37,955 nt of DNA, from the NCBI GenBank assembly GCA_051881615.1, contig JBJEQF010000023.1, forward strand, positions 1-37,955, given 5' to 3'. The notes under the pieces were generated by a model. That model did no database searches and was not told the origin of the DNA. It saw only the letters and a list, made by a program, of their open reading frames with translations. Below, piece by piece: positions 1 through 7,675 of this stretch. The stretch is from CAMFTQ01 sp051881615 (lineage in GTDB: Bacteria > Bacillota > Clostridia > Oscillospirales > Acutalibacteraceae). How positions within the stretch are numbered: position 1 is the first letter of the stretch; the number at the start of each line of letters is the position of its first letter. A program made the translations under genes and the position numbers.

Positions 1-2
1 AC

Positions 3-176
3 CGTGGAGAGCGTAGGCAGTATTATGCAGTTGGCAGCCATCCTGCCATTATCAGCAAAGAAATATTTGAAGCTGTTCAGGAAGAACGAAAGCGTAGGTC
101 AAATGTAGAAATTATTGACGGTAAAAAGACTCGCAAGGCTTCAAAATACAGCTCTAAAACTAATGACCTTCACTAG
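3..176 (+). pseudogene. Truncated C-terminal part of a large serine recombinase
   Basis: An open frame enters from the left edge and ends at a stop at 174-176, giving 57 residues. It contains the stretch SHPAIISKEIFEAVQEE followed by RRSN and KYSSK, which is typical of the recombinase/zinc-ribbon region of large serine recombinases from Firmicutes mobile elements. In intact family members KYSSK is normally followed by a CxxC zinc-ribbon segment and a coiled coil. Here the frame stops six residues later and no continuation is visible in the other frames, so the gene looks broken. It lies about 300 bp beyond the tmRNA 3' end, a common integration target, but I see no duplicated tmRNA end here. 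The N-terminal catalytic domain is outside the window. Confidence 0.6.
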
Positions 177-237
177 GCTATTTTGACGCCTTTTTGAAGT
201 CGATTTTATATATGTAAAAATTGAAAATAATACTCTG

Positions 238-276
238 ATTTTGAAAAGTGAAACGCTTATTTTGAAAAATGAAACG
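238..276. repeat. Two 18-bp direct repeats with 21-bp period
   Basis: The units at 238-255 and 259-276 read ATTTTGAAAARTGAAACG with one mismatch. A degenerate third TTGAAAA lies about 20 bp upstream, near 221. Short ordered repeats of this kind occur at the ends of some transposons, for example IS21-like elements, so this may be a remnant end. That is inference; no transposase is visible. The rest of 177-430 is AT-rich and I see no gene in it. Confidence 0.4.
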
Positions 277-431
277 GTCAAAAAGTTTTGTGTCAGAATA
301 AAAAATCGGGCATAAAAACACACTCAAAGACTGACTTTTTTATTACAAAACAGCCATATTTAGCAATCACTCTGACACTTTACTAAAGGTCAAAATGCCG
401 TAAACACTGATTACAAGCCGTTTTCAAGGCA

Positions 432-480
432 CAAAAAATGAACCGCAATTAAGATACGCTTTGTATCAAAATTGCGGTTC
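432..480 (-). terminator. Rho-independent terminator of tmRNA
   Basis: An 11-bp inverted repeat (440-450 with 470-480, GAACCGCAATT) encloses an inner GATAC/GTATC stem. Read on the minus strand it starts 5 nt after the tmRNA CCA end and is followed by a T-run at 432-438. Confidence 0.8.
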
Positions 481-485
481 TTATT

Positions 486-830
486 TGGTGGAGATGAGGA
501 GAATCGAACTCCTGTCCGAAAAACGTTTGCTTTGGCTTTCTCCGAGTGCATTTGCCGATTTACATTCCCTTACTGTAGCGTCCGGCAACAAACTTTACAG
601 CTTGGTAGCCTCAGCTGTGTGACAGAAAATGAGGCGGTTCTCTGTTCACATTTACCACTGTTCGACGCCCTGTTTTAAGCCGTGGTGCTCTTAAAAAGGA
701 CGAGCTGCATTAAGCAGCTAAAGCAACTTTATTGTTGTCGTTTATTTTTAAAGCTGCGGATTTTATAGCGGTTCCGCACCGCTACTCGCTTACCAAAGGT
801 CACATTCCCCGTCGAAACCTTTACATCCCC
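486..830 (-). ncRNA. ssrA: Transfer-messenger RNA (tmRNA)
   Basis: This 345-nt RNA rescues stalled ribosomes with SmpB and tags the nascent peptide. The 5' end at 830 starts GGGGATG and pairs with CATCTCC before the encoded ACCA at the 3' end (486-489), forming a tRNA-like acceptor stem. The T-arm GTTCGATTC is also clear. The tag frame runs from about 757 to the TAA at 712-710 and reads AALKINDNNKVALAA, or one alanine shorter depending on the resume codon. The VALAA end is the usual protease signal. smpB lies immediately upstream on the same strand, the usual pairing. Confidence 0.95.
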
Positions 831-961
831 ATATATTAAATTGTTTTAGCTGCAAAACACATTAAGCCGTTCACACCTATGTCTTTGACGATATGATTAC
901 TGCTATTGTGTTTTGATTGCGATTTGATCAGACTTTTCTTTGCCCTTTAAAAACTATAGCT

Positions 962-992
962 GTGCTTATCAGGGCTGTGCCTTGATAAGCAC
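962..992 (-). terminator. Hairpin downstream of smpB
   Basis: A perfect 10-bp stem, GTGCTTATCA (962-971) with TGATAAGCAC (983-992), lies about 60 bp after the smpB stop. On the minus strand a weak T-run (AGTTTTTAAA) follows after about 8 nt. A second stem, CAGATAAT/ATTATCTG (1007-1014 with 1035-1042), is even closer to the stop. Either could end or attenuate smpB transcription before tmRNA. Confidence 0.5.
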
Positions 993-1051
993 TTAGCTGT
1001 TAAAAGCAGATAATTGCATATGTTAAATCATTTTATTATCTGATAAACGGA

Positions 1052-1510
1052 TTATCTGAAGCGTTCCTTCATTGTGCGTTCTATGTCACGCTTTGCTGAT
1101 TTTTCAGCCATATCGGCTCGCTTGTCGTAGAGCTTTTTGCCCTTGCACAAGCCTACCTGCACCTTTACTCTGCTGTCCTTAAAGTACAGACTAAGCGGAA
1201 TAAGCGAATAGCCTGCCTGCTTTGTTATGCCGAAAATCCGAAGAATTTCTTTTTTGTGCATTAAGAGCCTGCGTACACGCATCGGATCTCTGTTAAATAT
1301 ATTGCCCTGCTCATACGGACTTATGTGCATACCGTTGACAAATATTTCTCCGTCAACTATTGAGCACCAGCTGTCCTTGAGGTTTACCCTGCCCTGCCGC
1401 AGAGATTTAACCTCTGTACCGGCAAGCTCTATGCCTGCTTCAAAGCTTTCCTCAACAAAATAGTCGTGATACGCTTTTTTATTCTGCGCTATCGTTTTTA
1501 AATTGCTCAT
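1052..1510 (-). CDS. smpB: SsrA-binding protein SmpB
   Basis: At 152 residues this is full length for SmpB, the protein partner that delivers tmRNA to the A site of stalled ribosomes. The N-terminal oligonucleotide-binding barrel is recognisable from NKKAYHDYFVEESFEAGIEL and GTEVKSLRQGRVNLKDS. The basic C-terminal tail KGKKLYDKRADMAEKSAKRDIERTMKERF is the helix that enters the mRNA channel. The start codon overlaps the recR stop in a TAATG arrangement, so the two are translationally coupled. The tmRNA gene follows about 220 bp downstream on the same strand. Confidence 0.97.
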   Translation of the reverse strand: MSNLKTIAQNKKAYHDYFVEESFEAGIELAGTEVKSLRQGRVNLKDSWCSIVDGEIFVNGMHISPYEQGNIFNRDPMRVRRLLMHKKEILRIFGITKQAGYSLIPLSLYFKDSRVKVQVGLCKGKKLYDKRADMAEKSAKRDIERTMKERFR

Positions 1511-2112
1511 TATATTTCGCTCCTGCCCTCAAGCGCTCTTGCAAGCGTAACCTCGTCTGTATATTCCAGATCGCCGCCTACAGGAATACCGTATGCAAGA
1601 CGTGTAACCTTTATTCCCATCGGCTTTAACAGCTTCGAAATATACATAGCCGTTGCTTCGCCCTCAACAGTCGGGTTTGTCGCCATAATAACCTCCTTGA
1701 CCGTATCATCGGTCAGTCGGCTTAGAAGCTCCTTGATTTTCAGCTGGTCGGGCGATACTCCGTTAAGCGGAGAAATTGCGCCGTGAAGAATATGATATAC
1801 TCCGTTGTATTCGTGCGTGTTTTCAAGTGCAATGGCGTCCCTTGGCGTTTCTACTACGCAAATCTGCGATTTATCTCTTGCTTCGTTTCTGCAAACGGGA
1901 CAAAGCTCGCTGTCGGTGAAGTTACAGCAGACAGTGCAGTATTTCACCTTTTCGTGTGCGTCGGTGATTGCCTTTGCAAACTCATCTGCCTGTGTTTTTG
2001 GCATATTCAGAACAAAATATGCAAGACGCTGTGCTGTTTTGTTGCCAATACCCGGCAAACGCTCAAATTGCTCGACAAGCCTTGCAAGCGGTACAACATT
2101 ATATGCTGCCAT
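1510..2112 (-). CDS. recR: Recombination mediator protein RecR
   Basis: RecR (200 residues) forms a clamp that, with RecO and RecF, loads RecA at gaps. The N-terminal helix-hairpin-helix is seen in RLPGIGNKTAQRLAYF. Next comes a C4 zinc finger (CTVCCNF...CPVC) and then a Toprim domain beginning CVVETPRDAIALE. The C-terminus has the family signature RLAYGIPVGGDLEYTDEVTLARALEGR. It starts 2 bp after the ybaB stop and its stop overlaps the smpB start, so it sits in the dnaX-ybaB-recR-smpB operon. The order dnaX-ybaB-recR is widely conserved in bacteria. Confidence 0.97.
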   Translation of the reverse strand: MAAYNVVPLARLVEQFERLPGIGNKTAQRLAYFVLNMPKTQADEFAKAITDAHEKVKYCTVCCNFTDSELCPVCRNEARDKSQICVVETPRDAIALENTHEYNGVYHILHGAISPLNGVSPDQLKIKELLSRLTDDTVKEVIMATNPTVEGEATAMYISKLLKPMGIKVTRLAYGIPVGGDLEYTDEVTLARALEGRSEI

Positions 2113-2114
2113 AA

Positions 2115-2465
2115 TCAGAACAATCCAGGAATGTTGATGCCGCCTGAAATTTTCTCAAGCTTTTCTTCTTTTTCTGCCTTTGCGTTTCTGATTGCCTCGT
2201 TTACTGCGGCAATCACAAGGTCGCTTAGCATCTCTACATCCTCCGGATCAACTACCTCCGGCTTGATTTCGATTGAAGATATTTCCATAGTACCCTTTAC
2301 AGTTACAGAAACTGCACCGCCGCCTGCTGTTGCTGTGTAGTCCTTTTCTTCAAGCTCCTTTGTAACTGTGTCCATATCCTCCTGCATTTTCTGTGCCTGA
2401 CGTGCCAGCTGCTGAATGTTTCCTGCGCCGCCGCTGCCGTAGCCCTTTGGTAATCTTGCTTTCAT
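2115..2465 (-). CDS. YbaB/EbfC family nucleoid-associated protein
   Basis: This 116-residue protein belongs to a family that binds DNA as dimers of tweezer-like shape. The core is clear: QLARQAQKMQEDMDTV, the GGGAVSVTVKGTMEI segment, then IKPEVVDPEDVEMLSDLVIAAVNEAI. The N-terminus carries a Gly-rich stretch and the C-terminus ends GGINIPGLF, as in many Firmicutes members. It is placed between dnaX and recR as usual, with a GGAGG ribosome-binding site about 8 bp before the ATG. Its precise role, in nucleoid structure or as support for RecR, is not settled for the family. Confidence 0.95.
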   Translation of the reverse strand: MKARLPKGYGSGGAGNIQQLARQAQKMQEDMDTVTKELEEKDYTATAGGGAVSVTVKGTMEISSIEIKPEVVDPEDVEMLSDLVIAAVNEAIRNAKAEKEEKLEKISGGINIPGLF

Positions 2466-2501
2466 ATTTATTTCCTCCGTAATTTCAAAATTCCTTTTTA
2501 C

Positions 2502-4241
2502 TTAATTATCTTCCTGAGTTTCTATTGTAACAGAAACTCCGTCGTTTTTCAAATCGTTTAAAAATCCTGCTAAGGGATCCTTTGGTTTTTCCTGCTGCTG
2601 CGGTTTTTTGTAAGGTCCAAGGCGATAAACCTTGCCTGTGATTTCCTGAATTGCAACACGTATTTTTTCTTTTTGCGCAGACTGTTGCATAAGCCTGAAC
2701 GGTATTTCGGTGTCTGCTTCAATCAAGAGGTAGCCGCCGCTTGTGTACGCTCTTGTCCCATCAAACGAGGCGGCAATCGTGCGTGAGTACTGCTTCAGAT
2801 TATTGATAACCTCGGGCCACTCGTTAAACGGTACTGCGTTTTCGTAAATCGCTTTTGTATCAACCGGCTTGCGCTGTGTCGGCGACGGTTCAGGCGGTGC
2901 TGTCACCTCAGGCTGTTGGATTTTCTTCTCTTTCTGCTCTGTCGCGTTTGTCGCCTCATCGGGAGATTGAACAGAACCCTGCTGTTTGTTTTCTGCAACA
3001 GCTTTTTCCTCTGCTTTATCCGGTACAGGAGCGGTCGGCTGTTTTATATCCTCGGTGCTTTGGCTTTGAACCTCTGCCGTCTGCTTTAGCGCAATTCCCT
3101 TATTCACAGCCTTTTCAAGTGCTGAAAGTCTGCTTAAAATTGCTTCGTTTGTCACGTCAAGCTCGGGCGAGCACATTTTTACAACTGCCATTTCAAGCTC
3201 TGTGCGGTTGTTTGTACCCTTGCTCATTCGCTCAAAGCTGCGTTGCAAAATATCCATAAAATAGATAATCTCGGACAGCGACAGATAGTCGCACTGTGAC
3301 TGCGCCGCTTCAAACTCATTATCGGACATAACGAGCATATCACGAGGGTTTTGGCACGTTTTTATAATCATCAGACTGCGAAAATGCGAGCAAAGCTCCT
3401 CGCAAAGACGTGACATATCCTTTGAATTACTGTGGAGCGTGTCAATTATTGAAAGTGCCTTGGCACAGTTTTTGTTCACACAGCAATTTGCAAGCTCAAA
3501 AATGTACGTGTTTTGTGCAAGTCCTGCCGCTTTTCTGACTGTTTCTGCATCAATGCTTTGCGAAATGCCTATACACCTGTCCATAAGCGACAGAGCATCA
3601 CGCAGTGCACCGTCTGCTATTGAAGCTGTCAGAAGCGCCGCTTCGTCAGTGATAGTCACATCTTCCTGCTGTGCAACGTACTTTAGCCTTTTAGCTATAT
3701 CGTCAGGCGCAATTCTGCGAAAATCAAAACGCTGACAGCGTGAAAGGATAGTCGGCAGCAGCTTATGAACCTCTGTTGTTGCAAGGATAAAAACAGCGTG
3801 TGACGGCGGTTCTTCAAGCGTTTTAAGAAGTGCGTTGAACGCATCGACCGTGAGCATATGAACCTCATCAATTATATACACTCTGTATTTGCCCTTTGCC
3901 GGTGTGAAGTTAACCTCATCAATAATACTGCGAATATCGTCAATGCCTCGGTTACTGGCGGCGTCCATTTCTACAACGTCAAAAAAACTGCCGTTGTCAA
4001 TTTCTTTGCAGTTTTCACATTCACCGCAGGGGTTGCCATCGTGTGGATTAAGGCAATTAAGCGACTTTGCGAGTATTTTTGCACAGGAGGTTTTACCCGT
4101 TCCTCGTGAACCGGTGAACAGGTAAGCGTGGCTTATTCTGCCGTTTTTAATTTCGTTTTTAAGTGTTACTGTTACCTGTGGCTGTCCACAAACATCGTCA
4201 AAGGTTTGCGGTCGCCATTTGCGGTACAATACTCTATACAT
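2502..4241 (-). CDS. dnaX: DNA polymerase III subunits gamma/tau
   Basis: This is the clamp-loader ATPase of 579 residues. The N-terminal AAA+ domain shows YRKWRPQTFDDVCGQ, Walker A GSRGTGKT, a zinc module with Cys residues around CGECENC, Walker B-type IIDEVHML, sensor region LEEPPSHAVFILATTE and the arginine-finger context SRCQRFDFRR. A clamp-loader collar follows (to about residue 350), then a Pro/Gln/Glu-rich linker (about 390-460) and a tau-like C-terminal domain, so the full product should be tau. I saw no slippery heptamer that would clearly produce a shorter gamma. The ATG is preceded by AGGTGG. It is the first gene of the dnaX-ybaB-recR-smpB unit. Confidence 0.97.
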   Translation of the reverse strand: MYRVLYRKWRPQTFDDVCGQPQVTVTLKNEIKNGRISHAYLFTGSRGTGKTSCAKILAKSLNCLNPHDGNPCGECENCKEIDNGSFFDVVEMDAASNRGIDDIRSIIDEVNFTPAKGKYRVYIIDEVHMLTVDAFNALLKTLEEPPSHAVFILATTEVHKLLPTILSRCQRFDFRRIAPDDIAKRLKYVAQQEDVTITDEAALLTASIADGALRDALSLMDRCIGISQSIDAETVRKAAGLAQNTYIFELANCCVNKNCAKALSIIDTLHSNSKDMSRLCEELCSHFRSLMIIKTCQNPRDMLVMSDNEFEAAQSQCDYLSLSEIIYFMDILQRSFERMSKGTNNRTELEMAVVKMCSPELDVTNEAILSRLSALEKAVNKGIALKQTAEVQSQSTEDIKQPTAPVPDKAEEKAVAENKQQGSVQSPDEATNATEQKEKKIQQPEVTAPPEPSPTQRKPVDTKAIYENAVPFNEWPEVINNLKQYSRTIAASFDGTRAYTSGGYLLIEADTEIPFRLMQQSAQKEKIRVAIQEITGKVYRLGPYKKPQQQEKPKDPLAGFLNDLKNDGVSVTIETQEDN

Positions 4242-4259
4242 AGCTTACCACCTGTGACT

Positions 4260-4288
4260 ATACTAATACCTGATTAAAAATATGTCAA
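4260..4288 (-). promoter_or_regulatory. Promoter of dnaX operon
   Basis: On the minus strand a perfect -35 TTGACA (4288-4283) is followed after 17 nt by TAGTAT (4265-4260), which places the start of transcription close upstream of the dnaX ATG. The -35 element lies in the loop of the inverted repeat at 4268-4310. Confidence 0.55.
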
Positions 4289-4310
4289 AAAATACAGAGT
4301 TTAATCAGGT
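4268..4310. repeat. 11-bp inverted repeat around the dnaX promoter
   Basis: ACCTGATTAAA at 4268-4278 and its exact reverse complement at 4300-4310 are separated by 21 bp. The repeat encloses the dnaX -35 box and could be an operator. It could also be a hairpin ending the SRP RNA transcript, but it lacks a T-run of its own. Confidence 0.5.
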
Positions 4311-4330
4311 AATAGAATTAAATATAAAAA

Positions 4331-4509
4331 TACAAGCCGCAGCCGAACAATCGGCAGTCCGCAGTAATAAGCAAGCGACAAACTTACTGTATCGCATCAA
4401 AGACACTGTTTAATGCTGCTCGGTTCCCCGCCTGACATGGTTCACAGGCAATAATCGTACAGGGCTTGTCGCTCGCTTATTACAGCGAAATCATTTTGGC
4501 TTGTAATGC
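4331..4509 (-). ncRNA. ffs: Signal recognition particle RNA
   Basis: The minus strand carries the conserved SRP domain IV: GTGAACC, GTCAGG, GGGGAACC and AGCAGC in the right order around 4390-4450. This is the site bound by Ffh. A long stem encloses it, with GTAATAAGC and GAGCGACAA on one side pairing with TTGTCGCTTGCTTATTAC on the other; the core is roughly 4361-4486. An outer ACAAGCC/GGCTTGT pairing and the hairpin GCCGA-TTGT-TCGGC near the 3' end, followed by a T-run (about 4331-4325), suggest a transcript of about 180 nt. Both ends are approximate. Confidence 0.85.
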
Positions 4510-4515
4510 TTTGCT

Positions 4516-4544
4516 ATTATACCACAGTTTATTTTCAAAATCAA
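4516..4544 (-). promoter_or_regulatory. Promoter of the SRP RNA gene
   Basis: The minus strand shows TTGATT (4544-4539), a 17-nt spacer and a perfect TATAAT (4521-4516). This predicts transcription start near 4509, just before the ACAAGCC strand of the SRP RNA outer stem. Confidence 0.75.
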
Positions 4545-4578
4545 TAGAATTTTAGTTTTTGTGAAAAATTTGATTGCT

Positions 4579-4791
4579 TTATTTTTTCTTGTTAAACTGC
4601 TTGAGCGGTACTACCTTGCCGTCGGGAGTTTTGACATCTATATTGTCAAGCTGTTTGTCAAAGCCACGCCTGAATTCTGCAAGATACTGCTTATACAATT
4701 CTTTTTGCTCCTTTTGCTCTTCCTCTGTTAAGCCCTCTGACTTTTTCTTTTTTGCAAGGAAATTTATTCTGTCAATCATATTTTTATCCAT
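4579..4791 (-). CDS. DUF896 (YnzC-like) small protein
   Basis: The 70-residue protein starts MDKNMIDRINFLAKKKKSEG and continues LTEEEQKEQKELYKQYLAEFRR, then LDNIDVKTPDGKV. This is the signature of the DUF896 family, small helical proteins of Firmicutes (B. subtilis YnzC is a member) whose biochemical role is not established. I chose the ATG at 4791 and not an upstream codon because the family starts here and the ATG overlaps the ruvX stop (ATGGATAA), with AAGGGTGAG upstream as the ribosome-binding site. It should be co-translated with ruvX. Confidence 0.85.
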   Translation of the reverse strand: MDKNMIDRINFLAKKKKSEGLTEEEQKEQKELYKQYLAEFRRGFDKQLDNIDVKTPDGKVVPLKQFNKKK

Positions 4792-5215
4792 CAAGCTCAC
4801 CCTTGTTCTTTCTTTTTGCAAGGTAATTTTCAAGAATTATTGTAGCGGCAACTGCGTCTATGACTGCCTTTCTTTTTTTACCCCTTGTGTTTGTAGTATT
4901 TAAAAAATTGTGCGCAGTGATTGTTGTTCCCCGCTCGTCTATGCTGTCAACGGGGAGGCTTGTTATTTCAGCTAAACGTCTTGCAAATTCACGTGCATTC
5001 TGTGCGCTTTCGCCCTCGCTGCCGTCCATATTCCTCGGCAGTCCCACGACAACAGCCTGCACGTTATTTTCCTTAGCCTTTTCGGCGACCTTTACAAGCA
5101 GATTTTCTATGTATCTTTCTTCAATTACGCACAGAGGATGAGCCAGCAGCTCTCCCCTGTCGCATATGGCAAGACCTGTTCTTGCCTTGCCTAAATCGAC
5201 CGACATAATTATCAT
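4784..5215 (-). CDS. ruvX: RuvX/YqgF family Holliday junction resolvase-like nuclease
   Basis: This 143-residue RNase H-fold protein shows all family motifs: SVDLGKARTGLAICD with the first catalytic Asp, VVGLPRNMDGSEG, the acidic DERGTTITAHNFL, and KRKAVIDAVAATIIL with the last Asp. Family members are implicated in 16S rRNA 5' maturation and possibly in Holliday junction cleavage. The ATG at 5215 is preceded by AAGGTGT, though the Met three codons later is also possible. It overlaps the DUF896 gene downstream by 8 nt and follows the DUF421 gene after about 10 bp, so the three are likely one transcript. Confidence 0.93.
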   Translation of the reverse strand: MIIMSVDLGKARTGLAICDRGELLAHPLCVIEERYIENLLVKVAEKAKENNVQAVVVGLPRNMDGSEGESAQNAREFARRLAEITSLPVDSIDERGTTITAHNFLNTTNTRGKKRKAVIDAVAATIILENYLAKRKNKGELDG

Positions 5216-5225
5216 TTGTTACACC

Positions 5226-5930
5226 TTAAATAAACACATCATTGTTATGCTTTTTATCTGATTTTTTATACACAAAAAGCTCGTTGTCGTTGTTACAGAC
5301 GGCAAGGAACACTTCGCTTACATCTACATTCTTTTCATTGAGCTTTTTTAACAGCCAGCTTTCATCGTTGCCTGTGTATTTTAAATTCTTGTAAAGTATT
5401 TTTCCGTCCTGTATCACAACAGGCTCTACCCTGTCAACAGGAACGCTGATTGCAAAATCGGACGGAGTGCAGGGGCGTTTTTTAGCCTTGGGCAGAATCG
5501 ACAGCTTGCCGTTTGGTTCAAGCACTATCGTTTCGATATCCTCTAAGCTGAAATATCCGTTTACCCTGCACTGCGTTAAAAGCTCGCTGACATCAAGCTT
5601 AGCTGTTTTCAGATTAGCTCTGAAAAGCTTGCCCTTATCGTACAGAAAAATCGACTTTCCGTTTATTATTTTACGCAACCGTATACTTTTTTGAGCAACA
5701 AACGCAAGCAGCAGCGTTGCGCCTGCATAAAATACCATAGCAAGCAACGGCTTTAAAAAATCGTCCTCAAGTGATGTAGCCATTTCTGCGGCTATTGAAC
5801 CGATTGTGATACCGTTTATATAGTCGAACATACTAAGGTCTGACATCTGCTTGTTTCCCACAAGCTTTGTCAATATAAAAAGTACGGCTACCGAGCCGAC
5901 TGACGCAAAAAATACATTCAGTAATTCCAT
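5226..5930 (-). CDS. DUF421 (YetF-type) membrane protein
   Basis: This protein of about 234 residues matches the DUF421 family. Three N-terminal membrane segments occupy about residues 5-85 (ending LLAMVFYAGATLLLAFVA). The DUF421 soluble domain follows, with NGKSIFLYDKGKLFRANLKTAKL, then SELLTQCRVNGYFSLEDIETIVLEPNGKLSI. In B. subtilis the relatives YetF and YdfR are linked to spores and membranes; the biochemical role is unclear. A GTG at 5939 is possible, but the ATG at 5930 has GAGGTG at the right distance. The start codon and part of the ribosome-binding site lie in one arm of a perfect hairpin (5929-5967). Confidence 0.85.
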   Translation of the reverse strand: MELLNVFFASVGSVAVLFILTKLVGNKQMSDLSMFDYINGITIGSIAAEMATSLEDDFLKPLLAMVFYAGATLLLAFVAQKSIRLRKIINGKSIFLYDKGKLFRANLKTAKLDVSELLTQCRVNGYFSLEDIETIVLEPNGKLSILPKAKKRPCTPSDFAISVPVDRVEPVVIQDGKILYKNLKYTGNDESWLLKKLNEKNVDVSEVFLAVCNNDNELFVYKKSDKKHNNDVFI

Positions 5931-5967
5931 ATGACGCACCTCACATTTTTGTTATTGTGCGTCATAT
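5929..5967 (-). promoter_or_regulatory. 11-bp hairpin covering the start of the DUF421 gene
   Basis: ATATGACGCAC at 5929-5939 is the exact reverse complement of 5957-5967, with a 17-nt loop. On the minus-strand mRNA the 3' arm contains the AT of the start codon and half of the GAGGTG ribosome-binding site, so folding would limit translation initiation. No T-run follows, so it is a poor terminator for pyrD. Confidence 0.55.
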
Positions 5968-5983
5968 TATTTATTTTATGCGT

Positions 5984-6895
5984 TTACCACGGCTTTATTG
6001 TGCCTGTCAGCTCTGTTACGCTTTTCATTCCCTTTCTGTCAAGGAACTCGTTTAAGCCTTTTTTTATCTTTATGGGTGCATACGGGTCATTAAACAGTAC
6101 CGTTCCTATCTGCAAGGCTGACGCTCCTGCTATTAGCATTTCTACAGCGTCCTGCCACGTGCTGATACCGCCTAAGCCGATAATCGGAATTTTAACTGCG
6201 TTTGCAGCCTGCCACACCATTCTGACAGCTACAGGGAAAACGGCAGGGCCGCTCATACCGCCTGTGTTGTTTCTGATAATCGGTCTGCCTGTTTCTATAT
6301 CAATACGCATACCTGTGAGTGTGTTAATAAGCGAAAGTGCGTCGGCACCGGATGCTTCTGCCGATTTTGCAATTTCTGCAATATCGGTTACATTGGGACT
6401 AAGCTTTACAATAAGCGGTTTTTTGCTGTATTTTTTGACGGCGGCTGTAATCTCGCTTACCGACTGACAGCTTGTACCAAAGGCAACACCGCCGCTTTTT
6501 ACATTCGGACAGGAAATATTCATTTCTATCATATCAACATCAGTGTCCGACAGCTTTTCTGCCATCTGGCAGTAATCGTCAATCGTACTTCCTGCTATAT
6601 TTGCAATTACTACTGTGTTCTGCTTTTTTATCCACGGCAAATCGCTTTTTATAAAGTGGTCAACTCCCGGATTTTGCAGACCTACTGCGTTTAAGATACC
6701 TGACGGAGTTTCTGCAATTCTCGGAGGAGGGTTGCCGTCACGCTTTTTTAATGTAATGCCCTTGCACGACACACCGCCAAGCTCTGAAATCGGGTAAAAT
6801 ACATCGTACTCACGACCAAAGCCGAATGTGCCTGACGCCGCTATGAGAGGATTGTCAAAATGAACGCCGCAGATATTTACGCTTAAATCAGCCAT
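5984..6895 (-). CDS. pyrD: Dihydroorotate dehydrogenase B, catalytic subunit
   Basis: This 303-residue FMN enzyme of class 1B oxidises dihydroorotate to orotate in pyrimidine synthesis and passes electrons to PyrK. Visible motifs are NPLIAASGTFGFGREY, the KGITLK lysine region, the active-site loop MNISCPNVKSGG containing the class 1B cysteine, KLSPNVTDI, and the phosphate-binding GLGGI and GASALQIGT. The C-terminus ends in a short helix and GTIKPW. Its start overlaps the pyrK stop by one base, so the two subunits are made together. Confidence 0.96.
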   Translation of the reverse strand: MADLSVNICGVHFDNPLIAASGTFGFGREYDVFYPISELGGVSCKGITLKKRDGNPPPRIAETPSGILNAVGLQNPGVDHFIKSDLPWIKKQNTVVIANIAGSTIDDYCQMAEKLSDTDVDMIEMNISCPNVKSGGVAFGTSCQSVSEITAAVKKYSKKPLIVKLSPNVTDIAEIAKSAEASGADALSLINTLTGMRIDIETGRPIIRNNTGGMSGPAVFPVAVRMVWQAANAVKIPIIGLGGISTWQDAVEMLIAGASALQIGTVLFNDPYAPIKIKKGLNEFLDRKGMKSVTELTGTIKPW

Positions 6896-7653
6896 TAAAA
6901 TACAACCTCCTTTGCCTTAAATACAGGGCCACGCTTGCAGACGTGAGAATATCTTTCTTCGCCCTTTTTGTTTTTCGTTTTGCAGGCGCACACAAGACAA
7001 GCGCCTACTCCGCAGCCCATACGTTCCTCGAGTGAAACCTGACAGGGCTTGTCAAACTTTTCACAAAGCTCTGCAACAGCCTTGAGCATTACCATAGGAC
7101 CGCAGGCGCACACCTCGTCAAATTCGTTGAGCTTTTCCTTTAAAACGTCTGTTACAAAGCCGTGAACTCCTGCACTGCCGTCATCTGTTGTAAGTATCAG
7201 CTCACAGCCGTCAATCGACTTGAAATCGTCCTGCAAAATAACTAAATCCTTATTCCGAAAGCCTGTTATCACAAGCGGAGCTTTAGTTTGTCTTGCCGCA
7301 AAGTAAAGCGGAGGAACGCCTATACCGCCGCCGACAAAGCAATATCTTTTGCCCTCTTCAAGCGTAAAGCCGTGACCGAGCGGTGCGATAATATCAAGCG
7401 TGTCACCTACCTTTGCATCGGAGAGGATTTCAGTTCCCTCGCCCTTGATTGCAAAAACAAGACGCATCGTTTCTTCATCTGCATCACAGATAGAAATAGG
7501 TCTGCGAAGCTGTTTGCCGGGGACTTTTATGTGAGCAAACTGTCCCGGCTTTGCTCTTTGTGAAAGCTGTGGATTTTTAACTGTAAAGTCAAAAATCCCC
7601 TTTGCCGATTCCTGCTTTTTTACAAGCGTAAAATTTTGTGCATCGTAATCCAT
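6895..7653 (-). CDS. pyrK: Dihydroorotate dehydrogenase B, electron-transfer subunit
   Basis: PyrK (252 residues) carries FAD and a [2Fe-2S] cluster and links PyrD to NAD+. The FAD-binding segment RRPISICDADEE is at about residue 50, the nucleotide-binding GGGIGVPPLYFAAR is near 108, and the C-terminal cluster ligands are Cys in MGCGVGACLVCAC and a distal HVCKRGPVF. It is immediately upstream of pyrD with a one-base overlap. No other pyr genes are in the window and I saw no PyrR-type leader hairpin in the short gap to the next gene. Confidence 0.95.
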   Translation of the reverse strand: MDYDAQNFTLVKKQESAKGIFDFTVKNPQLSQRAKPGQFAHIKVPGKQLRRPISICDADEETMRLVFAIKGEGTEILSDAKVGDTLDIIAPLGHGFTLEEGKRYCFVGGGIGVPPLYFAARQTKAPLVITGFRNKDLVILQDDFKSIDGCELILTTDDGSAGVHGFVTDVLKEKLNEFDEVCACGPMVMLKAVAELCEKFDKPCQVSLEERMGCGVGACLVCACKTKNKKGEERYSHVCKRGPVFKAKEVVF

Positions 7654-7675
7654 TGTGTTCTCCTTATCTCAAAAA

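Noticed and set aside
472..678. Plus-strand frame over the tmRNA
   Set aside because: The strand and structure are those of tmRNA; the frame is chance.
486..900. Integration site (att) duplication at tmRNA
   Set aside because: I found no second copy of the tmRNA 3' end in 1-480.
2502..4241. Programmed frameshift in dnaX giving a short gamma subunit
   Set aside because: I saw no A-rich slippery heptamer with a following hairpin in the linker region.
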